This document shows positions 48,867 through 55,984 of a DNA stretch of 64,000 nucleotides, piece after piece. The position numbers and the translations under genes are program-made. Numbering within the stretch: position 1 is the first letter of the stretch; every line of letters begins with the position of its first letter. The notes beneath the pieces are model-generated. The model was not told the origin of the DNA, did no database searches, and saw only the letters and a list, made by a program, of their open reading frames with translations. Location: contig NZ_CP068985.1 in NCBI RefSeq assembly GCF_019397265.1, forward strand, positions 8,960,501-9,024,500, given 5' to 3'. The DNA comes from Nonomuraea coxensis DSM 45129 (GTDB lineage: Bacteria; Actinomycetota; Actinomycetes; Streptosporangiales; Streptosporangiaceae).

Positions 48867-49434
48867 TCAGGACAGGTCGAGGACCGTCATGCCGAGCTTC
48901 GCGCGCCCGACGACCACGAACCGGCCGCCGTACCCGGTGGCGCGCAGCGCCGGCTCCGAGAACGGGCCCCCGACCATGTCCAGCACGACCCCGGCGCCCT
49001 TCGGGCACAGCTCCCTGAGCGCGCGCTTGAGATCGCCGGCGCTGTAGTCGACCAGTTCGTCGGCGCCCAGGTCCCGGCAGAACTCCAGCTTCGCGGCGCT
49101 CGACGCGCAGGCGATCACCCGGGCGCCGAGGGACTTGCCGATCCCGCTCGGCGTACGCGCCGACGAACGCCATCCCGTGCACGCGGTCCCCCACCGCGAA
49201 CCGGGAGCAGCCCGGCCCCACCGCCGCCACGACGCCGGCCACGTTGTTGCCCGGAATGTACGGCACCGGCACCGGGATCTGGTAGACGCCCTTCGCGATG
49301 AGGGTGTCGACGAAGTCCACCGACGCCGCCTTCACCTCGACGAGCACCTGGCCGGGACCCGGCGCCGGGTCGGGCACCTCCTGGACGGCCAGACTCGTCA
49401 GATCGCCGGTTTCGGTGCAGAGCAGAGCGCGCAT
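48867..49434 (-). pseudogene. Decayed zinc-type alcohol dehydrogenase/quinone oxidoreductase
   Basis: The N-terminus from ATG 49434 is normal (MRALLCTETGDLTSLAVQEV, YIPGNNVAGVVAAVG) until AYAER near 49143. The nucleotide-binding GAAGGVG segment is missing and the text resumes in another frame as GIGKSLGARVIACASS, then ADELVDYSAGDLKRAL. After GGRFVVVG the sequence jumps to what looks like the extreme C-terminus (LGMTVLDLS), implying a second, in-frame internal deletion. The remnant encodes under 190 residues of a ~320-residue family and cannot make an active enzyme. Confidence 0.8.
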
Positions 49435-49714
49435 GGCCGGCTCCCGCCTCTCAGTCGTCGTCGCCGCGTGCCTGGCAAGCTAACGCACCGGCGCGCGGCC
49501 ATGACCGGCCGCCCGCTGAACCAAGGTGCGGCGGCGGCGCCGTCACGATCCTTGTCGTGGACGATGCGGCCACGTACCGCACAGCTCACGTCACAGGGCC
49601 TCTGACACCGCGTCCCAGGCGTTATGCCGTCTTCGTCGCCTCACGATCGCGCGGGCGACCGGGCGACCTACGATCGAGACGTCCGGCCCACCCCCTCCCG
49701 GAGGATGAACGCGT

Positions 49715-50107
49715 ATGGCCGAGTCGTACCGGGTCGAGGCGATCCCGCAGCCGGTGTCCCTCGCGCGGATCTGCATGTGGGTGCAGGCGGGGCTGGGCAT
49801 GGTCGGGCTGCTCCTGCTGCTCATGCTGGTGGGCGGGATGGAGGGGAACGCGGCGGGGGCGGCGCTGCTGCTGTTCGCCGTTCCGCTGGGCGCGATCCTG
49901 CTGCTCGGGCTCGCCGCCTACCGGATGACCTCGCGGCGCCGCTGGGTGCGCGTGGCGGGGCTGGTCGTCGAGTCGGTGCTGGTGCTCAACGGGCTCTGGT
50001 CGCTGCTCGACGAGGTCAGCGTCGGCACGCTGGCGAACATGGCGCTGGCCGCGGCGGTGGTGTGGCTGCTGTTCACCCGCCAGTCGGCGGCCTGGTTCGA
50101 CCGGTAG
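49715..50107 (+). CDS. Small membrane protein, 130 aa, unknown function
   Basis: The protein has four predicted membrane segments: residues 22-42, 48-68, 80-100 and 105-122, separated by short polar loops with RMTSRRRWVR in the middle. GGAGGA lies 9 bp upstream of the ATG. Nothing in the sequence identifies its role. The 280 bp between the decayed oxidoreductase and this gene hold no other convincing gene. Confidence 0.65.
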   Translation: MAESYRVEAIPQPVSLARICMWVQAGLGMVGLLLLLMLVGGMEGNAAGAALLLFAVPLGAILLLGLAAYRMTSRRRWVRVAGLVVESVLVLNGLWSLLDEVSVGTLANMALAAAVVWLLFTRQSAAWFDR

Positions 50108-50203
50108 CCGCGGCCGGGCACGCCGCGCCCGCTTCTCCGGTGGAATCTCACGTCCACTTCTGGGAAGTGTGTTCGTCGGGCACCCCCGGAAGGACTTTGG
50201 GCG

Positions 50204-51055
50204 ATGGACTTCAAGGACCAGGTTGACCTCGACGCCTCCCAGGTCGAGGACGCGGGCAGGGGCGGAGGCGGCTTCTCCGCCGGCGGTTTCCCCGGCGGCA
50301 TGGTGATCGGTGGCGGCGGCATCGTCAGCCTGATCGTGCTGGTGCTGGTGTTCGTGCTGAACAACGTCGGCGGAGGCGGCGGCGAGGGCCAGCCCTCGCA
50401 GCGCCAGCCCGCCGCCGACCTGTCCGAGCAGTGCAGGACCGGCAAGGACGCCGACCAGAACGAACGCTGCCGGGTCGTCGGCGTCGTCAACAGCATCCAG
50501 GGCTACTGGAAGGGCGAGCTGTCCGGCGACTACAGCCAGGCCAAGACCGTGCTGTTCACCGAGCGGGTCAACACCGGCTGCGGCACCGCCGACTCGGCCG
50601 TCGGCCCCTTCTACTGCCCGAACGACCGGCGCGTCTACCTCGACCTCAGCTTCTTCGACCAGCTCCACAGCCAGTTCGGGGCCAAGGGCGGGCCGTTCGC
50701 GCAGGCGTACGTGATCGCCCACGAGTACGGCCACCACGTCCAGAACCTGCTCGGCCAGCTCGACAACGGCAACAGCTCGGTCCCCGTCGAGCTGCAGGCC
50801 GACTGCTACGCCGGCGTCTGGGCGCGCAACGCGGTCGAGACCGGCTTCTACGAGAAGCCGTTCACGGACGCCGACATCGCCGAGGCGCTCGACGCGGCGG
50901 CGGCCGTGGGCGACGACAGAATTCAGCAGCGTTCGCAGGGCAGGGTCGATCCTGAATCGTTCACGCACGGCTCCTCGCAGCAGCGCGTGGCGGCCTTCCA
51001 GCGCGGTTACCAGAACGGCGGGCCCAGCGATTGCGCGCAGTCCAGCCTGGGGTGA
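50204..51055 (+). CDS. Neutral zinc metallopeptidase, YpfJ family
   Basis: The 283-aa protein has a Gly-rich N-terminus, a single membrane segment (about residues 35-53, GIVSLIVLVLVFVLNNV), then an outside domain with the zinc motif HEYGHH (about residue 175) and ELQADCYAGVWA, whose Glu is the likely third ligand. Cys residues in the catalytic part (TGCGT, FYCPND) may form disulfides. It fits the neutral zinc metallopeptidase/YpfJ family, whose substrates are not known. ATG 50204 leads into the family start MDFKDQVDLDASQVED. Confidence 0.92.
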   Translation: MDFKDQVDLDASQVEDAGRGGGGFSAGGFPGGMVIGGGGIVSLIVLVLVFVLNNVGGGGGEGQPSQRQPAADLSEQCRTGKDADQNERCRVVGVVNSIQGYWKGELSGDYSQAKTVLFTERVNTGCGTADSAVGPFYCPNDRRVYLDLSFFDQLHSQFGAKGGPFAQAYVIAHEYGHHVQNLLGQLDNGNSSVPVELQADCYAGVWARNAVETGFYEKPFTDADIAEALDAAAAVGDDRIQQRSQGRVDPESFTHGSSQQRVAAFQRGYQNGGPSDCAQSSLG

Positions 51056-51103
51056 TGCCGGCCGCCAGCGCGAGGAATGGGATTTCACCCTAAAATCAGC
51101 AGG

Positions 51104-51400
51104 GTGATCTTCAAGCAAGTCGGCGACGGACGCCCATATCCCGACCACGGTCTGACCAACCGGGAGTGGGCGCAGATCCCTCCACGGCAGGTCCGGCTCG
51201 ACTCGTTGATCACCACGAAGGCCATGCTGGACCTGCACTCGCTGCTCGCCGCCGACTCCACTTTCTACGGGGACCTCTTCCCGCACGTGGTGCAGTGGCA
51301 GGGCGAGCTCTATCTGGAGGACGGTCTGCACCGCGCCCTGCGGGCGGCCCTGCACCAGCGGACCATCCTGCACGCGAGGGTTTTCGAACTGGCCGACTGA
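51104..51400 (+). CDS. Conserved actinobacterial protein, 98 aa, unknown function
   Basis: The protein starts at GTG 51104 (IFKQVGDGRPYPDHGL), with TAAAAT at 51091-51096 seven bases earlier, so the message is probably leaderless. It is basic and aromatic, with VQWQGELYLEDGLHRALRAAL as its most distinctive segment. It looks like a conserved actinomycete hypothetical, but I cannot assign a function. An ATG at 51077 would add 9 residues but lies upstream of the -10 motif. It is followed by a clear terminator. Confidence 0.75.
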   Translation: MIFKQVGDGRPYPDHGLTNREWAQIPPRQVRLDSLITTKAMLDLHSLLAADSTFYGDLFPHVVQWQGELYLEDGLHRALRAALHQRTILHARVFELAD

Positions 51401-51423
51401 GCACCGGCGGGCAATGAAGAAAG

Positions 51424-51450
51424 GGAGTCGCGAAACGCGGCTCTCTTTTG
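51424..51450 (+). terminator. Rho-independent terminator
   Basis: GGGAGTCGCG (51424-51433) and CGCGGCTCTC (51437-51446) pair over 10 positions with two G-U wobbles and an AAA loop, followed by TTTT. It lies 23 bp after the stop of the 98-aa gene. Confidence 0.85.
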
Positions 51451-51517
51451 TTATGCCAACCATGAGGGAGTCCCGGGCGTCGAAGCAGAGCCTTTCACCA
51501 TCATTTGAGGGAGCGCC

Positions 51518-52258
51518 GTGTCCTACCCACCGCCACCGCCGACCTACGGGTACGGACATGGGTACGGCTACGGGCATCCACAGGAGCCCCTGCCGCCCGA
51601 CCGGGGCAATCTCGCGCTGGTCGTGCTGCTCGCGATCGGGCTGCCGCTGCTCGTGCTGAGCGGCGCGGGATCGGTCTACTTCGTGCTCACCGCCGGCGAG
51701 GCGAGCGTGGCCGCCCGGCAGGCGACGGAGTCGGGGAGCGGCGACGACTCCCCGGACGTCCTGTTCGACCAGGACCCGAGCCAGTCACCGTCGCCGTCGT
51801 CGTCGCCTGTCCCGTCGGGCACGTCCCCCGCCGCCGCCGCGCTCGGACAGCCGCTCACCCTGACCGGCACCGATCCCGGGGTGAGCGTCGCCGTCACCGT
51901 CGAGCAGCTCGTCTCCCCCGCCACCCCGGCGGACGAGCTGTTCAAGCCGGCGACGGGCAACCGCTTCGTGGCCGTCCAGCTCGCCCTGGTCAACCAGGGC
52001 CAGTCCGCCTACAGCGACACGCTCGGCGTCGGCGCGCTGCTCGTGGACGCCTCGGGCCAGGAGTACCGGGCGAACGCGACCGCGCGGGTGCGCGAGGCCC
52101 AGCCGTTCGACGGCGCCGGGACGGTCACGGTCGGCGCGGGCGAGAGCAGGAGGGGCGCGCTCGTGTTCGAGATCCCGGAGACGGCCACTCCGGCGACGTT
52201 CAGGTTCGCGCTGGACGGCGGCCTCGCCCCGCAGAAGGGCGAGTGGCGGCTCGGCTGA
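51518..52258 (+). CDS. Membrane-anchored DUF4352-type protein
   Basis: The 246-aa protein begins with a Pro/Tyr-rich cytoplasmic tail (PPPPPTYGYGHGYGYGHPQE), then a single membrane segment (about residues 31-58), an acidic Ser/Pro linker and an outside immunoglobulin-like domain resembling DUF4352/Telomeric-repeat-binding-type extracellular domains (FVAVQLALVNQGQSAYSDT, GALVFEIPETATPATF). Such proteins are common in actinomycetes with unknown function. GTG 51518 is the start. Confidence 0.82.
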   Translation: MSYPPPPPTYGYGHGYGYGHPQEPLPPDRGNLALVVLLAIGLPLLVLSGAGSVYFVLTAGEASVAARQATESGSGDDSPDVLFDQDPSQSPSPSSSPVPSGTSPAAAALGQPLTLTGTDPGVSVAVTVEQLVSPATPADELFKPATGNRFVAVQLALVNQGQSAYSDTLGVGALLVDASGQEYRANATARVREAQPFDGAGTVTVGAGESRRGALVFEIPETATPATFRFALDGGLAPQKGEWRLG

Positions 52259-52282
52259 AGGCAGGGCGGTCCGGGGAACGCA

Positions 52283-52312
52283 GAAGGGCCCCCGGTGGTC
52301 CGGAGGCCCTTC
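52283..52312 (+). terminator. Terminator hairpin after the DUF4352-type gene
   Basis: GAAGGGCC (52283-52290) and GGCCCTTC (52305-52312) form a perfect 8-bp stem. The 14-base interior can pair further. No T-run follows. It separates the preceding gene from the convergent tRNA-Ser. Confidence 0.7.
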
Positions 52313-52321
52313 GGCGATGCG

Positions 52322-52408
52322 CGGTGGTGGTGGGATTTGAACCCACGGATGAGTTGCCCCATCACACGCTTTCGAGGCGTGCGCCCTCGGCCACTAGGCG
52401 ACACCACC
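52322..52408 (-). tRNA. tRNA-Ser (anticodon CGA)
   Basis: The 87-nt minus-strand gene has acceptor GGTGGTG paired with CACCACC, discriminator G and no encoded CCA. The anticodon arm is CACGC-CTCGAAA-GCGTG with CGA at 52374-52372. The long variable arm and GTGGGTTCAAATCCCAC T-arm confirm serine. It is just downstream of tadA on the same strand, the usual actinobacterial order. Confidence 0.97.
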
Positions 52409-52418
52409 GCGACAGAGC

Positions 52419-52874
52419 TTACCGGATTCTGCGAGTGGCAAAGAACCTCTTGAGAAGGGCGGAAGACTCCTCCGCCAGAACGCCCATGACGACCTCGGGC
52501 CGATGGTTGAGCCTGCGGTCGCGTACGACGTCCCAGAGCGAGCCCACGGCCCCGCCCTTCTCGTCCACGGCCCCGTACACCACACGCTCGACCCGGGCCA
52601 GCACGGCGGCTCCCGCGCACATCGTGCACGGCTCCAGGGTCACCACGAGCGTGCAGCCGGTCAGCCGCCACTCCCCGCGCGCCGCGGCGGCCCTGCGCAG
52701 CGCGAGCACCTCGGCGTGGGCGGTGGGGTCGGCGGCGGACTCGCGGTCGTTGCCGGCCGCGGCCAGCGGCTCGCCGCGCTCGTCGAGGACGACCGCGCCC
52801 ACGGGGATCTCGCCTCTGTCCGCGGCCGCGGCGGCCTCGGCCAGGGCCAGGCGCATGGCCTCCTCGTACGTCAC
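52419..52874 (-). CDS. tadA: tRNA adenosine(34) deaminase
   Basis: TadA converts A34 to inosine in tRNA-Arg(ACG). The 151-aa protein carries the deaminase zinc motif TAHAEVLALRRA with the catalytic Glu, and LEPCTMCAGAAV with two zinc-binding Cys. MRLALAEAAAAADRGEIPVG is the family N-terminus; I choose GTG 52874 (VTYEEAMR). It is 26 bp downstream of the associated-protein gene and precedes tRNA-Ser on the same strand. Confidence 0.95.
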   Translation of the reverse strand: MTYEEAMRLALAEAAAAADRGEIPVGAVVLDERGEPLAAAGNDRESAADPTAHAEVLALRRAAAARGEWRLTGCTLVVTLEPCTMCAGAAVLARVERVVYGAVDEKGGAVGSLWDVVRDRRLNHRPEVVMGVLAEESSALLKRFFATRRIR

Positions 52875-52900
52875 CCGCCAGGACCCCGGGACGGCGCGGC

Positions 52901-53377
52901 TCAGCGCAGCCGGTCGAGCTCGTCGGCGAAGGACAGCCGCTCGGCGATCACCGACAGGATGTCGGCCGGCAGCAGGCCCTCCTCCATGCTGAGCTCCAGC
53001 AGTTCCTCCGAGCTCACGCCGAGGTCGCTCAGCAGCTCGAAGTCGCCCGCCGGGCGCACGCCGAGCCCGTTGCCCTCCTTGTCGGGCGCGACGCCGGCGA
53101 ACTCGGCGAACAGCTCGCCCAGCCGGTCGGAGACGATGGCGTGCGCGTCGGACAGGAAGACCCGCGGCTCGTCGTCCCCGCGGTAGCGCACGAGGGCGAA
53201 CCATTCGTCCTCGACCTCGACGCACAGGAGGGCCAGCTCGTCGCCGGTCAGCCCCAGGCTCTCCGTCACGGCGTCGCCGAAGTCGTCGACGATCTCGGCT
53301 TCGCTCAGATCGACCTCGGCACCGCTCCAGCCGTCAGAGGTCCGCACAAAGGCCGCAGAGAAGGTGTTGGCCGCCAT
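52901..53377 (-). CDS. tRNA adenosine deaminase-associated protein, copy 1
   Basis: This acidic 158-aa protein belongs to the family named for its constant location next to tadA in actinobacteria; no activity is known. The core FALVRYRGDDEPRVFLSDAH is followed by PAGDFELLSDLGVSSEEL and LPADILSVIAERLSFADELD. The same core order recurs in the next gene (53396-53911), so the two are paralogues. It lies 26 bp before tadA and 18 bp after the other copy, so all three form an operon. Confidence 0.88.
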   Translation of the reverse strand: MAANTFSAAFVRTSDGWSGAEVDLSEAEIVDDFGDAVTESLGLTGDELALLCVEVEDEWFALVRYRGDDEPRVFLSDAHAIVSDRLGELFAEFAGVAPDKEGNGLGVRPAGDFELLSDLGVSSEELLELSMEEGLLPADILSVIAERLSFADELDRLR

Positions 53378-53395
53378 GTCCGCGCTCCAGGGGGG

Positions 53396-53911
53396 TCAGC
53401 CGAAGACCGATTCGATGGCACGCTCGAACGGCTCGGAGAAGCCGAGCCGCGCGGCGATGCTGGACAGCACGTCTTCGGGCAACAGGTCGATGTCGCCGGA
53501 GAGGATGCCCAGCTCCATCTCGTCCAACCCGAGATCGGCGAAGATCGACAGATCCCCGGCGGGGAGCACGGTCTCCTCGTCCTGGAGGATCTCGTCGAGC
53601 TCCTCCTCGTCGGGCACCGGTACGTCCAGATATTCGAGCACCTGGCGGGCCAGCGGGAAGTCCCAGGAGGCGGCGATGTCGGACAGGAAGACGTCCACCC
53701 GGTCGCCGAGGCCCCGCAGCGCCACGAAGAACTCGTCGCCCACGGCGACCAGCGCGATCGTGCCGCTCTCGCTCGGCTGCTGCTTCAGCACCTGGATCAG
53801 GCCGTGCAGGTCGGAGGTGAGGGCGACGGGCAGCAGCTCGGCATGCCACCGTTCGTCCTCGCGATAGACCACGATGGCGAAGTCGAGCGCATCTTCGTCC
53901 GTCATCGCCAT
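53396..53911 (-). CDS. tRNA adenosine deaminase-associated protein, copy 2
   Basis: The protein is 171 aa from ATG 53911 (ATG 53905 is an alternative) and very acidic. It shares with the neighbouring copy an N-terminal beta-rich half (FFVALRGLGDRVDVFLSDIA) and a C-terminal helical half (PAGDLSIFADLGLDEMELG, LLPEDVLSSIAARLGFSEPF). The tandem pair probably arose by duplication and has diverged strongly. It is the first gene of the tadA operon, divergent from upp. Confidence 0.86.
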   Translation of the reverse strand: MAMTDEDALDFAIVVYREDERWHAELLPVALTSDLHGLIQVLKQQPSESGTIALVAVGDEFFVALRGLGDRVDVFLSDIAASWDFPLARQVLEYLDVPVPDEEELDEILQDEETVLPAGDLSIFADLGLDEMELGILSGDIDLLPEDVLSSIAARLGFSEPFERAIESVFG

Positions 53912-54058
53912 CCCCACCCGATTTCTGACACGACAGATTTCACCAGCACCCAATCGTTCCAGAACCGGGCACCCCGCGCGTGCCTCTCCGACCAAATTGT
54001 GATCAAAACCAAAACCGCGAGGTGCCGCGGCGTCTCCCAGGGGATACCGTTGGGCCCC

Positions 54059-54697
54059 ATGGAAACCCTCGTCGTCGACCATCCGCTCGTGGCCCACAAG
54101 CTCACCGCGCTGCGCGATGCCGGCACCGACTCGCCGACGTTCCGCAGGCTCGCCGACGAGCTGGTGACCCTGCTGGCCTACGAGGCCACGCGCGACGTGC
54201 GGATCACCGACGTCACCGTCCGGACCCCCGTCGCCACCGCCCACGGCGTGCGGCTGGCCAAGCCCTATCCCCTGGTCGTGCCGATCCTGCGGGCCGGGCT
54301 CGGCATGCTCGACGGCATGACCCGGCTGCTGCCGACGGCCGAGGTCGGGTTCCTCGGGATGATCCGCAACGAGTCCACCCTCCAGGCGGAGACGTACGCC
54401 ACGCGCCTGCCCGACGACCTGTCCGGCCGGCAGTGCTTCGTGGTCGACCCGATGCTCGCCACCGGCGGCACGCTGGCGGCGGCCGTGCAGTTCCTCTTCG
54501 ACCGGGGCGCCGTCGACGTCACCGCCATCTGCCTGCTGGCCGCCCCCGAGGGCCTCGCCTACATGGACAAGGTGTTCGCCAACTCCGGCAAGCCCATCCG
54601 CGTCGTGACCGCGGCCCTCGACGAGCGGCTCAACGAGAACGGCTACATCGTGCCCGGCCTCGGGGACGCGGGCGACCGCCTCTACGGCGTCGTCTGA
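54059..54697 (+). CDS. upp: Uracil phosphoribosyltransferase
   Basis: Upp joins uracil and PRPP to give UMP in pyrimidine salvage. The 212-aa protein shows VVDHPLVAHKLTALRDAGT, VVPILRAGLGMLDGM, the PRPP loop FVVDPMLATGGTLAAAVQ and AALDERLNENGYIVPGLGDAGDRL, all diagnostic of the family. Length and both ends are normal. ATG 54059 is the start, preceded by GGATACCGT as a possible -10. It is divergent from the tadA operon. Confidence 0.97.
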   Translation: METLVVDHPLVAHKLTALRDAGTDSPTFRRLADELVTLLAYEATRDVRITDVTVRTPVATAHGVRLAKPYPLVVPILRAGLGMLDGMTRLLPTAEVGFLGMIRNESTLQAETYATRLPDDLSGRQCFVVDPMLATGGTLAAAVQFLFDRGAVDVTAICLLAAPEGLAYMDKVFANSGKPIRVVTAALDERLNENGYIVPGLGDAGDRLYGVV

Positions 54698-54876
54698 CCC
54701 TTCCCGCCGCGCTTTTGGACCGGTCCCGCGTCCCGTTCGCGAGGCCGGTTTTCGTCACGCCCGGTCGTCACTTCGTTACATACTGTGGTTAGGTGGGTAC
54801 GAAGAGACGCGAAGGCAACTTCCGCATGCGCGTGGGGGAGCATGATGAGCGACATGCTGGCCGGCGAGGTGTCCTC

Positions 54877-55101
54877 GTGAACGAGCACACCGAGGCCGAT
54901 CCGATGCCGTACGCCGAGGTCGAGGCGGTGCTGCGCGACGAGTTCGCGGGCGTCCACTCCTCGGCCACGGTAACGCGCTGCGTCGAGGCGGCGCACTACG
55001 GCGCGCTGGAGGTCACCGGCTACGCCCATCCCAGCCTCGTCGAGCGCATCGCGCGCAAGCATCTTCACGTGCTGGCTCTGGTGGCCAGCGAGCGTGGTTG
55101 A
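54877..55101 (+). CDS. Three-helix-bundle dimerisation domain protein
   Basis: From GTG 54877 this is a 74-aa, mostly helical protein: ADPMPYAEVEAVLRDEFAG, SSATVTRCVEAAHYGALEV and SLVERIARKHLHVLALVAS form three helices. It resembles small actinobacterial proteins annotated as three-helix-bundle dimerisation domains. GAGGTG lies 7 bp before the GTG. An in-frame ATG at 54826 would add 17 residues of less conserved type. Function is unknown. Confidence 0.7.
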   Translation: MNEHTEADPMPYAEVEAVLRDEFAGVHSSATVTRCVEAAHYGALEVTGYAHPSLVERIARKHLHVLALVASERG

Positions 55102-55199
55102 ACCAAGATCAAAACTAACCCGCCAAGTCACCTTTACCCGGGCACCCGGGTGGGTAATGTATACGGCGGGAGTGGGTAAGTGGCTCGGAGGCGACGACG

Positions 55200-55358
55200 G
55201 TGCAGGTCAAAAAAGTCCTCACATACAGCGGCATCGGTTTTGTCGCTTACTACCTGTTGGCCCGACCAGCTGATGCCGCTGACGCGGTGAAGGGGGCGTT
55301 CGACACGGTGTTCAACGCAGCCGACTCACTGGCGCAGTTCGTGAACAGCCTCTCATGA
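55200..55358 (+). CDS. 52-aa membrane protein coupled to the PH-domain gene
   Basis: This short gene begins at GTG 55200 with GGAGGC nine bases upstream. The product reads MQVKKVLTYSGIGFVAYYLL then a polar amphipathic helix ending FVNSLS. It has one N-terminal membrane segment (residues ~8-22). Its stop overlaps the next start in ATGA, so translation is coupled to the PH-domain protein. It is too short to assign to a known family, but start signal, coupling and codon bias (GC-rich third positions) support that it is real. It may be a membrane partner of that protein. Confidence 0.78.
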   Translation: MQVKKVLTYSGIGFVAYYLLARPADAADAVKGAFDTVFNAADSLAQFVNSLS

Positions 55359-55888
55359 GACTGGTGACCCACGGGGACTCCGCCCCGGCGTCGGTCAACC
55401 GTTACCTCCTCCCCCAGGAACAGCAAGTCCTCATGGTGCGGCGTCACCCCGCCATCCTGCTCCGCCCGGTCGCCGAGGTCTTCGGCGGCCTGGTCGTCGC
55501 CGGGTTGCTCAGCAAGTTCTTCGGCGGCACCTCGGCGGGTGGCACGGCGCTGGTCGTCGTGTGGTGGCTGTGGCTCCTGCTGCTGGTCCGTTTCGTATGG
55601 AAGGTCGCGGAGTGGTCGGTCGACTACTTCGTGGTGACCTCCAAGCGGATGCTGCTCACCACCGGGCTCATCACCCGCAAGGTCGCGATGATGCCGCTGG
55701 GCAAGGTCACCGACATGAGCTTCCAGCGCTCGCTGCTCGGGCGCATGCTCGGTTACGGCGAGTTCATCCTGGAGTCCGCAGGTCAGGACCAGGCTCTGTC
55801 AACGGTCGAGTACATTCCGTATCCGGAGACCCTCTACCTCGAGGTCTGCCAGATGCTTTTCCCCAGCAAGGACGACAGCGACGATTAA
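55355..55888 (+). CDS. PH-domain (bPH2/YdbT-type) membrane protein
   Basis: This 177-aa protein has a short start (RYLLPQEQQVLMVRRHPAIL), two membrane segments (residues ~35-55 and 60-80), then a bacterial pleckstrin-homology domain: VDYFVVTSKRMLLTTGLITR, KVAMMPLGKVTDMSFQRSLL and GEFILESAGQDQALSTVEYI are typical bPH2 strands. The domain is probably cytoplasmic beside the membrane. Family members are common and poorly understood; a role in envelope stress or protein assembly is guessed. It overlaps the upstream 52-aa gene by 4 bp. Confidence 0.9.
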   Translation: MRLVTHGDSAPASVNRYLLPQEQQVLMVRRHPAILLRPVAEVFGGLVVAGLLSKFFGGTSAGGTALVVVWWLWLLLLVRFVWKVAEWSVDYFVVTSKRMLLTTGLITRKVAMMPLGKVTDMSFQRSLLGRMLGYGEFILESAGQDQALSTVEYIPYPETLYLEVCQMLFPSKDDSDD

Positions 55889-55939
55889 TCTCCGCACGGC
55901 AAATTCTTCACGCGGGGATACCAGATTCGGCTACTTCAT

Positions 55940-55950
55940 GCAATCATTGC
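55940..55950 (+). promoter_or_regulatory. Inverted repeat GCAAT-C-ATTGC
   Basis: A perfect 5-bp inverted repeat around a single C lies 35 bp before the XRE-TPR gene, within AT-richer sequence that probably contains its promoter. It may be an operator for that regulator, which has a single XRE helix-turn-helix. Confidence 0.4.
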
Positions 55951-55984
55951 GTGTTGTTGACCCTTCCCCGCCTTGAGAGATGAG

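Noticed and set aside
45594..49714. Integrative element with att sites at tRNA-Ser
   Set aside because: No integrase, excisionase or second copy of the tRNA 3' end could be found, so only an accessory block is claimed.
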